The notes beneath the pieces are model-generated. The model saw nothing but the letters and a program-made list of their open reading frames with translations, searched no databases and was not told the origin of the DNA. A stretch of DNA of 8,096 bases from Pseudomonadota bacterium (GTDB lineage: Bacteria; Pseudomonadota; Gammaproteobacteria; Burkholderiales; Burkholderiaceae_C): the NCBI GenBank assembly GCA_023422975.1, contig JAFAGF010000165.1, forward strand, positions 1 through 8,096, read 5' to 3'. Below are positions 1 to 6,324 of the stretch, one piece after another. The stretch's first letter is position 1. Each line of letters begins with the position of its first letter. The position numbers and the translations under genes are program-made.

Positions 1-195
1 GGCAATGCCCCGCATGACGTCACTTTCTACTTGCGAGATTTGGCTTCCGCCTACCACAGCTACTACGACGCAGAGCGTATCTTGGTGGACGACGAGGCCG
101 TGAAACTGGCGCGTCTGGCACTGGTCGCGGCGACTGCGCAAGTGCTGCACAATGGCTTGGCTGTGCTGGGTGTGAGCGCACCTGAGCGCATGTAA
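1..195 (+). CDS. argS: Arginyl-tRNA synthetase, C-terminal end (5' truncated)
   Basis: Only the last 64 codons and the TAA stop are in the window; the reading frame is open from base 1. ArgS is a cytoplasmic class I synthetase that charges tRNA-Arg with arginine. The visible part is the end of the C-terminal helical DALR anticodon-binding domain: a [15 protein letters not shown] segment, then helices with [24 protein letters not shown], and the terminal sequence APERM. The ERM ending and the LGV/LGI lead-in match the conserved C-terminus of bacterial ArgS (E. coli ends in VERM). The catalytic core (HIGH and KMSK motifs) lies upstream of the window. The next gene begins 32 bases after the stop on the same strand with no terminator between, so co-transcription with the SPOR and DsbA genes is likely. 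Confidence 0.93.
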   Translation, partial: GNAPHDVTFYLRDLASAYHSYYDAERILVDDEAVKLARLALVAATAQVLHNGLAVLGVSAPERM

Positions 196-227
196 GCGAA
201 ACAACAAGCAACGTGACAGGCGGTTTT

Positions 228-881
228 ATGGGTAAGCAGCAGCGTGGCGGCACCATCTTGGGGCTCATCATCGGTTTGATTTTGGGCCTGGGCATTGCGC
301 TGGGTGTGGCGGTGTACGTCACCAAAGTGCCGGTGCCTTTCCTCAACAAGGGGGAGCACCGCGATATCGAGAAAAGTGAACAGGAGCGCAACCGCAGTTG
401 GGACCCCAATTCGCCGCTGTATGGTGGCTCGCCTTCGCGCACGCCACAGGCACCTGCGGCAATGCAGCCAGAAGCGCCTGGCACGGCTGCGGTGCCCCCT
501 GCAGCCATCGACCCTGTCGCCAAACCACCTGCTGCCTCGGCAGACCCGCTGGGTGATTTGGCCAAGGCGCAGGTCAAGGCGGCAGACGCCAAAGCTGCGG
601 CAGAAGCGAAGGCTGCAGCCAACGCTTCCAATGCTGGCGCGGATGGTTTTAGCTACTTTGTGCAAGCGGGCGCTTTCCGCACCCAGGGCGATGCGGATGC
701 GCAGCGCGCCAAGCTGGCCATGCTGGGCTGGGAAGCGCGTATCAGCGAGCGTGAACAAAATGGTCGTCCAGTGTTTCGCGTGCGCGTGGGGCCTTTCGCC
801 AAGCGCGGTGATGCGGAGCAGCTGAAACAAAAATTGGACGGTGCCGGGGTGGATTCGGCCTTGGTACGCGTGCAGCAATGA
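228..881 (+). CDS. SPOR-domain protein, single-pass inner-membrane (FtsN-like architecture)
   Basis: 217 residues. A short basic cytoplasmic N-terminus (MGKQQRGG) is followed by one Gly/Leu/Ile-rich membrane segment at about residues 9-31, then a long Pro/Ala-rich periplasmic linker with an Ala/Lys-rich stretch predicted helical at about 108-132. The C-terminal SPOR domain covers about residues 142-217, opening with YFVQAGAF and containing VFRVRVGPF, both hallmarks of the fold. SPOR domains bind peptidoglycan glycan strands lacking stem peptides at the division septum, so a role in cell division or septal wall metabolism is likely; whether it is the functional FtsN cannot be told from sequence. 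I chose ATG 228 because an AGGCGG ribosome-binding site lies just upstream (218-223); an in-frame GTG at 213 would add five residues but has no clear site. The TGA stop overlaps an ATG at 878 that is in frame with dsbA. Confidence 0.88.
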   Translation: MGKQQRGGTILGLIIGLILGLGIALGVAVYVTKVPVPFLNKGEHRDIEKSEQERNRSWDPNSPLYGGSPSRTPQAPAAMQPEAPGTAAVPPAAIDPVAKPPAASADPLGDLAKAQVKAADAKAAAEAKAAANASNAGADGFSYFVQAGAFRTQGDADAQRAKLAMLGWEARISEREQNGRPVFRVRVGPFAKRGDAEQLKQKLDGAGVDSALVRVQQ

Positions 882-923
882 ACTTTTGGAGCAGCACACG
901 CTCCAAACCCACCACATCTCTTG

Positions 924-929
924 AAGGAG
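924..929 (+). promoter_or_regulatory. Ribosome-binding site of dsbA
   Basis: AAGGAG with an 8-base gap to ATG 938. It decides the dsbA start: the in-frame ATG at 878 would put 20 polar residues in front of a normal signal peptide. Confidence 0.75.
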
Positions 930-937
930 TCTCTTTG

Positions 938-1585
938 ATGCAACGCCGCCAGTTCTCTTTGGCCGCAGCCACTGCTGCAACTTCCATGGCTTTGGGTGCC
1001 AACACCGCCTTCGCGCAGCAAGCAGCACCCAAGGAAGGCAAGGAATACGTGCGCCTCTCCAAGCCTGCGCCCACCGATGCTCCAGCGGGCAAGGTGGAAG
1101 TGGTGGAGTTCTTCTGGTACAGCTGCCCGCACTGCAATGCGTTTGAGCCCACTTTTGCGGCATGGAAGCAAAAAGCGCCCGCCAATGTGGTTGTGCGCCG
1201 CGTGCCGGTGGCTTTCAACGCCAGCTTTGTGCCCCAGCAAAAACTGTACTTCGCGCTGCAAGCGATGGACAACTTTGATGCCATGCACGTGAAGGTTTTT
1301 CATGCCATCCACGTCGAGCGCAACAAGCTGGCCAAGGATGAGGACATCTTCAACTGGGTGGCCAAGCAAGGTGTGGACGTGAACAAGTTCAAGGAAATCT
1401 ACAACTCGTTCAACGTTTCCAGCCAAGTGCGCAAGGCCACTGCATTGCAGCAAGCCTATGACGTTGAGGGCGTGCCTTCCATGGGTGTGGCAGGCCGTTA
1501 CTACACCGATGGCCCCCGCGCTGGCAGCATGACCAATGTGCTGAATGTGGTGCAGCACCTGATCACACAAAGCGCCAACGCCTGA
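938..1585 (+). CDS. dsbA: Periplasmic thiol:disulfide interchange protein DsbA
   Basis: 215 residues. DsbA is the periplasmic oxidase that donates its disulfide to newly exported proteins and is re-oxidised by the membrane protein DsbB (not in this window). The N-terminus is a signal peptide: basic start MQRRQF, a hydrophobic Ala-rich core, and a likely cleavage after AFA at residue 26. The mature protein is a thioredoxin fold with an inserted helical domain. The active site is C63-P64-H65-C66 after VEFFWYS, the same CPHC motif as E. coli DsbA, and the cis-proline is V179-P180 in VEGVPSMGV, again the DsbA dipeptide. The start at 938 fits both the strong ribosome-binding site and the signal peptide; ATG 878 overlaps the SPOR stop as ATGA and is a less likely alternative. 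The RR near the N-terminus is Tat-like but incomplete. An intrinsic terminator follows 37 bases downstream, ending the argS-SPOR-dsbA unit. Confidence 0.93.
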   Translation: MQRRQFSLAAATAATSMALGANTAFAQQAAPKEGKEYVRLSKPAPTDAPAGKVEVVEFFWYSCPHCNAFEPTFAAWKQKAPANVVVRRVPVAFNASFVPQQKLYFALQAMDNFDAMHVKVFHAIHVERNKLAKDEDIFNWVAKQGVDVNKFKEIYNSFNVSSQVRKATALQQAYDVEGVPSMGVAGRYYTDGPRAGSMTNVLNVVQHLITQSANA

Positions 1586-1621
1586 TGCTGGCGGGGTGCA
1601 GAAAGCCCCCTGTGCCATTAC

Positions 1622-1647
1622 AAAGCCCGCCTTGTGCGGGCTTTTTT
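1622..1647 (+). terminator. Rho-independent terminator after dsbA
   Basis: A perfect 9-bp stem, AAAGCCCGC (1622-1630) with GCGGGCTTT (1636-1644), a CTTGT loop, and a T run through 1647. It separates the dsbA unit from lptA and implies that lptA-lptB-rpoN needs its own promoter or read-through. Confidence 0.92.
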
Positions 1648-1670
1648 CATGGAAAACCAGCATGCATGAC

Positions 1671-1676
1671 TACAAT
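1671..1676 (+). promoter_or_regulatory. Candidate -10 element upstream of lptA
   Basis: TACAAT lies 25 bases before the lptA ATG, directly downstream of the dsbA terminator, where a promoter is expected. I cannot find a good -35 box at 16-18 bases spacing (the region there is TTTCATGG-like), so this is a weak call based on one hexamer and its position. Confidence 0.3.
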
Positions 1677-1701
1677 GTGCTGCAAGAAACGTGCCCTGCC
1701 C

Positions 1702-2340
1702 ATGACACCCAAACTCATCACCTGCCTCTTGTTGACCGCCTTTGTGGGCGCTTCCGGTATTGCGCACGCCGAGCGTGCGGACCGTGACAAGCCCATGAAC
1801 ATTGAAGCGGATGCCTTGCGCCATGACGAGCTCAAGCAAACCAGTGTCTTTACCGGTAATGTGGTGATGACCAAGGGCTCGATCGTGCTTCGTGGTGCGC
1901 AACTGGATGTGCGCCAAGACGCACAGGGCTATCAGCATGGTGTGGTCAAGGCAGAACCCGGCAAGCGTGCGTTTTTCCGGCAAAAGCGGGACACGGCACC
2001 GGGTGCCCCCGAAGAGTTTGTAGAGGGTGAGGGCGAGGTCATTGAGTACAACGGCCAGACCGATGATGTGAAGCTGATCCGTCGTGGGCAGCTGCGCCGC
2101 TATACCGGCGGCAAGCTCAGCGATGACATCATGGGCAGCGTCATTACCTATAACAACCTGACCGACGTATTTACCGTGGATGGTGAAAAGCGCAGCAATG
2201 AGCCTTCGTCGGCCCCTGCTGGATCTGGCGGGCGTGTGCGCGCTATTTTGGCACCCAAGGCCAGCGCTGCTACCCAGCCATCCACCGCTCCGGCGCAGCC
2301 CTTGCAGCCTTCTGGCACGCTGAACTTGCAAGGAAAGTAA
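1702..2340 (+). CDS. lptA: Lipopolysaccharide transport periplasmic protein LptA
   Basis: 212 residues. LptA forms the periplasmic bridge that passes lipopolysaccharide from the inner-membrane LptBFGC complex to LptDE in the outer membrane. It begins with a signal peptide ([14 protein letters not shown]..., likely cleaved after AHA at residue 23). The OstA/LptA beta-jellyroll follows at about residues 28-165, with typical family text [37 protein letters not shown] and a later [11 protein letters not shown]. Residues after about 170 form a Ser/Ala/Pro-rich tail, making it longer than the E. coli protein (185 aa). Start 1702 is chosen because the signal peptide begins there; in-frame ATGs at 1666 and 1675 would add polar, Cys-containing residues. 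The ribosome-binding site is weak. The stop TAA shares its last A with the ATG of lptB, implying translational coupling. The usual upstream partners kdsC and lptC are not adjacent. Confidence 0.92.
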   Translation: MTPKLITCLLLTAFVGASGIAHAERADRDKPMNIEADALRHDELKQTSVFTGNVVMTKGSIVLRGAQLDVRQDAQGYQHGVVKAEPGKRAFFRQKRDTAPGAPEEFVEGEGEVIEYNGQTDDVKLIRRGQLRRYTGGKLSDDIMGSVITYNNLTDVFTVDGEKRSNEPSSAPAGSGGRVRAILAPKASAATQPSTAPAQPLQPSGTLNLQGK

Positions 2341-3110
2341 TGGCTGCGCAAATCCAAGATACCACCACCCCCAGCAAGCTGGAGGCCCGCCATCTGGCCA
2401 AGTCCTATGGCAGCCGCAAGGTGGTCAAAGATGTATCCATCACCGTGCAAAAAGGCGAGGTGGTGGGCTTGCTGGGCCCCAACGGAGCGGGCAAAACCAC
2501 GTCGTTTTATATGATTGTGGGGCTGGTGCGCAGCGATGGCGGCAACGTTTTTATTGACGGCCACGCGGTGGGCAATATGCCGATTCATCAGCGCTCGCGC
2601 CTGGGCTTGTCGTACCTGCCGCAAGAAGCCTCCATCTTTCGCAAGCTGAATGTGGAAGACAACGTGCGCGCCGTGCTGGAGCTGCAAAAAGACGAGCAAG
2701 GCAAGCCCCTGTCACGTGAAGCGGTGGAGGCACAGCTCACCAGCTTGCTCAAAGAGCTGCGCGTGGACCATCTGCGCATGTCGCCTTCGCTGGCATTGTC
2801 TGGTGGTGAGCGCCGCCGTGTCGAAATTGCACGTGCGCTGGCCACGAACCCGCGTTTCATCTTGCTGGATGAGCCTTTTGCCGGTATCGACCCCATCGCG
2901 GTGATCGAGATCCAGCGCATCATCGGTTTCTTGAAAGAGCGTGGTATTGGCGTGCTGATTACCGACCACAACGTGCGCGAGACGCTGGGCATTTGTGACC
3001 ATGCGTTCATCATCAGCGATGGCACGGTGCTGGCGCAGGGAACGCCGCAGGAGATCGTCGAAAATCCGGATGTGCGCCGGGTTTACCTCGGCGAACATTT
3101 CCGGATGTAA
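2340..3110 (+). CDS. lptB: LPS export ABC transporter ATP-binding protein LptB
   Basis: 256 residues, a complete ABC ATPase. LptB dimers on the cytoplasmic face drive extraction of lipopolysaccharide by LptF/LptG (not in this window). All nucleotide-binding motifs are intact: Walker A GPNGAGKT at 46-53, Q-loop Q95 in YLPQEASIF (a diagnostic LptB sequence), signature LSGGE at 153-157, Walker B FILLDE at 173-178 with catalytic E178, the PFAGIDP D-loop region, and switch histidine H210 in [10 protein letters not shown]. The C-terminal YLGEHFRM also matches the family. It starts inside the lptA stop (TAATG) with AAGGAAAG just upstream, and is about 15 residues longer than E. coli LptB because of a polar N-terminal extension ([13 protein letters not shown]). 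rpoN follows after 62 bases with no terminator, so lptA-lptB-rpoN is probably one operon, a classic proteobacterial arrangement. Confidence 0.96.
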   Translation: MAAQIQDTTTPSKLEARHLAKSYGSRKVVKDVSITVQKGEVVGLLGPNGAGKTTSFYMIVGLVRSDGGNVFIDGHAVGNMPIHQRSRLGLSYLPQEASIFRKLNVEDNVRAVLELQKDEQGKPLSREAVEAQLTSLLKELRVDHLRMSPSLALSGGERRRVEIARALATNPRFILLDEPFAGIDPIAVIEIQRIIGFLKERGIGVLITDHNVRETLGICDHAFIISDGTVLAQGTPQEIVENPDVRRVYLGEHFRM

Positions 3111-3158
3111 CCCTCCTCAGCGGCGTTATCAAAAACAACAGGGTTGAGAGAGCAAGAA

Positions 3159-3165
3159 GAGGGAG
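3159..3165 (+). promoter_or_regulatory. Ribosome-binding site of rpoN, deciding a TTG start
   Basis: GAGGGAG with a 7-base gap to TTG 3173. It fixes the rpoN start at a TTG codon, which is where the conserved N-terminus (KPGLSLRVSQHLALTPQLQQ) begins. An upstream CCCTCCTC at 3111-3118 could pair with it (see findings). Confidence 0.75.
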
Positions 3166-3172
3166 TACAGCG

Positions 3173-4756
3173 TTGAAGCCAGGTTTGTCACTGCGGGTCT
3201 CACAGCATTTAGCACTTACACCGCAACTACAGCAATCCATTCGCCTCTTACAGCTTTCGACGCTGGAGCTGTCCCAAGAAGTTGAGCAGATGCTCGACGA
3301 CAACCCTTTTCTGGAAATCGCGACCGAAGACGCACCGCGCGAAGAGTTTGGCCTGGACACTGCTGATACCACGCCGCAGAGCGATGCGTATGCAGCAGAA
3401 GATTCTCACTATTCCATAGCTGACAGCGCAGGTGCAACAAGCGCTGAAGGCCAAAAAGATGCTGAATTCTCAGCACCTGAAAGCGACGTTCCCAATGACT
3501 GGGAAGGCGATGGCAGCATTGATATGGCGTCCTTCGATGAGGGCGAGTGGGGCAGTGAAGCACCCGCCCGCGGCCAACGCAATGACGATGACGATGCGCC
3601 CACGGCCTTGGACTTGGCAGGTTCCCATGAATCGCTGACCGACTTTTTGCACCAGCAAGCGTTGTCGCTGCGGCTGTCGGAGCTGGACCGCTATGCGCTG
3701 CGCTTTCTGATTGAAAACCTCAACGACGACGGTTACCTCGAAGATGCCCTGGAAGAACTGGCCATCGGGTTGGCGGGCAGCGACGATCTGGAGCAGCTCG
3801 AAGAGTTGGTGCACCGGTTTACGGTGGCGCTGCGCTTGCTGCAGTCGCTGGAGCCTGTGGGGGTGGGTGCCCGCGATTTGGCCGAATGCCTGCGCCTGCA
3901 GCTCCAGCACCTGCAAGCCCAAGATCCTGACGATGAGCTGCTGGAGGTGGCGCTGCAAGTGTGTGGGCAGCCGCTGGACATGCTGGCGCGGCGCGATGTG
4001 CGCAAACTCATGCAAGCGTGTGGCCTGCCCGAAGCCAAGGTCCGCGCAGCGCTGGGCGTGATTGCGCGGCTGGAGCCCAAGCCTGGACGGCGCTTTGCCG
4101 ATGTGGAGCGCCACATCATCGTGCCCGATGTGATCGTCAAGAAAATGGCGCGCAAGGGCGGTGATGGGCTGGCGCAGTTCAGCGTGCAGCTCAACCCCGA
4201 CGTCATGCCGCGCCTGCGGGTGCATGATGTGTACGCCAACGCCTTGCGCAGCCACAAAGGCAGCGACGGCCATGCCGGGCTGCAGCAGCGCTTGCAGGAG
4301 GCACGCTGGTTCATCAAGAACGTGCAGCAGCGCTTTGACACCATCTTGCGCGTGTCCAAAGCCATCGTGGATCGGCAAAAAAACTTCTTTGTGCACGGCG
4401 AGCTGGCCATGCGCCCGCTGGTGCTGCGCGACATTGCCGATGAACTGGGCTTGCACGAATCCACCATCAGCCGCGTCACCACGGCCAAGTACATGGCCAC
4501 GCCGCACGGCACCTATGAGCTGAAGTTCTTTTTTGGCTCCGGGCTGGGCACGGAGACGGGTGGCAATGCCTCCAGCACGGCGGTGCGGGCGTTGATCAAA
4601 CAGTTTGTGTCGGCCGAAAACACCAAAAAACCATTGTCCGACAGCCAGATTGCAGAGATGCTGAAGGAGCAGGGGATTGAGTGTGCACGCCGCACCGTGG
4701 CCAAGTACCGTGAGGCGCTCAAAATTGCGCCGGCTAACCTGCGCAAGGCGCTCTGA
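3173..4756 (+). CDS. rpoN: RNA polymerase sigma-54 factor RpoN
   Basis: 527 residues from a TTG start. Sigma-54 directs RNA polymerase to -24/-12 promoters (GG...GC) and needs AAA+ enhancer-binding activators; it typically controls nitrogen use, motility and similar functions. Region I (about 1-50) is the Gln/Leu-rich activator-response region, nearly invariant here: LRVSQHLALTPQLQQSIRLL. Region II (about 51-150) is a variable acidic linker with 28 Asp/Glu and only 4 Lys/Arg per 100 residues, which accounts for most of the extra length over E. coli RpoN (477 aa). The core-binding domain follows, then the helix-turn-helix region (LRDIADELGLHESTISRVT, from residue 418) and FFFGSGLGTETGG. The RpoN box ARRTVAKYRE, which reads the -24 element, is at 505-514. 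No in-frame ATG competes near the N-terminus. A terminator lies 85 bases after the stop, so the hpf/ptsN genes that often follow rpoN are not here. Confidence 0.97.
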   Translation: MKPGLSLRVSQHLALTPQLQQSIRLLQLSTLELSQEVEQMLDDNPFLEIATEDAPREEFGLDTADTTPQSDAYAAEDSHYSIADSAGATSAEGQKDAEFSAPESDVPNDWEGDGSIDMASFDEGEWGSEAPARGQRNDDDDAPTALDLAGSHESLTDFLHQQALSLRLSELDRYALRFLIENLNDDGYLEDALEELAIGLAGSDDLEQLEELVHRFTVALRLLQSLEPVGVGARDLAECLRLQLQHLQAQDPDDELLEVALQVCGQPLDMLARRDVRKLMQACGLPEAKVRAALGVIARLEPKPGRRFADVERHIIVPDVIVKKMARKGGDGLAQFSVQLNPDVMPRLRVHDVYANALRSHKGSDGHAGLQQRLQEARWFIKNVQQRFDTILRVSKAIVDRQKNFFVHGELAMRPLVLRDIADELGLHESTISRVTTAKYMATPHGTYELKFFFGSGLGTETGGNASSTAVRALIKQFVSAENTKKPLSDSQIAEMLKEQGIECARRTVAKYREALKIAPANLRKAL

Positions 4757-4820
4757 GTGCTGTGGTGGGCAGGGGCAGATACCTGTGCGGTGGCGCAGAT
4801 CGGCTCGGCCCTTTAAAATT

Positions 4821-4886
4821 GCAAACTCCAACACCATCAAGAACGCAGCGGCTGCCGCTGCGTTTTTGCTTTCAGCGGGAGTTTGC
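4821..4886. repeat. 9-bp inverted repeat embracing the rpoN terminator
   Basis: GCAAACTCC (4821-4829) and its exact complement GGAGTTTGC (4878-4886) flank the terminator hairpin almost symmetrically, with 12 bases on the left and 13 on the right of the inner stem. In RNA this would make a two-level structure. The left arm follows an AT-rich TTTAAAATT tract that could act as a -10 element. Confidence 0.6.
4842..4867 (+). terminator. Rho-independent terminator after rpoN
   Basis: Perfect 10-bp stem AACGCAGCGG (4842-4851) with CCGCTGCGTT (4855-4864), a nominal CTG loop, then T residues through 4867. It ends the lptA-lptB-rpoN unit. The T tract is short (five Ts including two in the stem), so efficiency is uncertain. 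Confidence 0.8.
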
Positions 4887-5038
4887 CAACAGGCCTACCA
4901 AGGCAAGGTGACTCGCGTATGCTGATACGGATTCGTCTTCAGCCGCATCATTGCGTGGGATGGCCTCGCTGTGCGACCGCACAGTCTGTGCGCTCCCCTT
5001 GTGAAGTGGATGAATGCCTGTCCGCCTGAATCCTTGCT

Positions 5039-6322
5039 ATGAACCAACTGCATTTGTTTTTGCCCTGCGCCGCTGGCGTTGAGGGTTTTCTGGCCGACGA
5101 AGTGCGCGCTATCACCGGCGTGGGCAAGGACGACGTGCTCACCGGCCGTGGCGGCGTCATGGTGCGTGCCATGTGGCGCGATGCCATGTTGCTCAACCTG
5201 CACAGCCGCCTGGCTCAGCGCGTGCTGGTCGAGCTGTCGTACACCGAATACCGCAGCGAAAACGACCTGTACCGCGCTGCCAGCGAGGTGGCATGGGAGA
5301 TCTGGTTCTCGCCCAAAGAGACATTCAAGATTGAAGTGACGGCCCAGCACAGCCCGCTGACCAGCCTGAACTTTGCGGCGCTGCGCGTCAAAGACGCGAT
5401 TGCCGACCGCTTCCGCGCCAAGCGCAACAATGTGCGCCCCAGCGTGGAGACGCACCACCCCGACGTGCGCGTGCACATGCACCTGACGACCGACAGCTGC
5501 ACGCTCTACATCGACACCACGGGCGAGGCGCTGTTCAAGCGCGGCTGGCGCGAAGACAAGGGCGATGCGCCGCTCAAAGAAACCCTGGCCGCTGCGATGA
5601 TTGCCGCCACGGGCTGGAACCCGCATGGCCCTAACCCGCAGCCGCTGTACGACCCCTGCTGCGGCAGTGGCACGGTGGTGATTGAGGCCGCGCAGATTGC
5701 TCGCAAGATTCCCGCCGGCATCTTGCGCAGTTTTGCGTTTGAAAAGCTGGTGCCCTTCCAACGCCACGTCTGGGAGCAGATCTTGGACGAGGCCGAGGCC
5801 GCCATCTTGGACGAAAGCCCAGTGCCGATTTTTGGCTCGGACGTCTCGCACCGCATGGTCGACTTTGCCCAGCGCAATGCCGAGCGCGCCGGGGTGGCCG
5901 AAACCGTGAACCTGCGCGGTGGCGATGCGCTGCAGCGCATGCCCCCGTGCGAGCAGCCCGGCATGATGCTGCTGAACCCCCCGTACGGCGAGCGCATTGC
6001 CGCTGCGGGCAGCTTTGGCCGCAATGCCGCAGAGCGCATGGATGCCGTCGAGCGCGTGGGCCGTGAAACTGCACAAACCGAAGACGGTGGCGAATTCTTC
6101 AGCCAGCTGGCTGCCCACTGGAAGAAGCACTACAGCGGCTGGAGTGGCTGGATGCTCACGCCCGACCTGAAGCTGCCCGGCAAGATGCGCCTCAAGGAAT
6201 CACGCCGCACGCCCATGTGGAATGGCCCCATTGAATGCCGTTTGTTCTGCTTTGAGATGATCAAGGGTGCCGTCAAGCCCCGTAAGGATGAGAGCGCACA
6301 GCGCCCATCCAGCGAGGCTTAA
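5039..6322 (+). CDS. rlmL: THUMP-domain 23S rRNA (guanine-N2) methyltransferase, RlmL type
   Basis: 427 residues of the COG0116 family. In E. coli RlmL methylates G2445 of 23S rRNA at N2; E. coli fuses it to RlmK (702 aa), whereas this protein carries only the RlmL half, as is common in betaproteobacteria. The N-terminus (HLFLPCAAGVEGFLADEV) and a THUMP RNA-binding domain to about residue 165 precede a Rossmann methyltransferase domain. S-adenosylmethionine motif I is DPCCGSGT at 205-212 and the catalytic motif IV is NPPY at 313-316; both are intact. A GSDVSHRMVDFAQRNAERAGV segment supplies the acidic motif II. ATG 5039 is the first possible start because an in-frame TGA lies at 5027-5029. 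There is no recognisable ribosome-binding site; a short upstream frame ends in an ATGA overlap with this start. The PIN gene follows after two bases. Target nucleotide is inferred from the family. Confidence 0.85.
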   Translation: MNQLHLFLPCAAGVEGFLADEVRAITGVGKDDVLTGRGGVMVRAMWRDAMLLNLHSRLAQRVLVELSYTEYRSENDLYRAASEVAWEIWFSPKETFKIEVTAQHSPLTSLNFAALRVKDAIADRFRAKRNNVRPSVETHHPDVRVHMHLTTDSCTLYIDTTGEALFKRGWREDKGDAPLKETLAAAMIAATGWNPHGPNPQPLYDPCCGSGTVVIEAAQIARKIPAGILRSFAFEKLVPFQRHVWEQILDEAEAAILDESPVPIFGSDVSHRMVDFAQRNAERAGVAETVNLRGGDALQRMPPCEQPGMMLLNPPYGERIAAAGSFGRNAAERMDAVERVGRETAQTEDGGEFFSQLAAHWKKHYSGWSGWMLTPDLKLPGKMRLKESRRTPMWNGPIECRLFCFEMIKGAVKPRKDESAQRPSSEA

Positions 6323-6324
6323 GC

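Noticed and set aside
1592..1616. G-rich and C-rich runs just after the dsbA stop as a second hairpin
   Set aside because: Pairing is short and imperfect; the strong terminator right downstream explains the region.
2313..2330. Sigma-54 promoter-like sequence TGGCACGCTGAACTTGCA at the end of lptA, just upstream of lptB-rpoN
   Set aside because: The two halves look right, but there are 12 bases between the GG and GC dinucleotides where sigma-54 promoters need 10. It also lies in coding sequence.
4895..6130. Long minus-strand open frame opposite rlmL (and similar long frames opposite rpoN and dsbA)
   Set aside because: These are antisense shadows typical of GC-rich coding DNA; the plus-strand frames encode well-recognised proteins with intact motifs.
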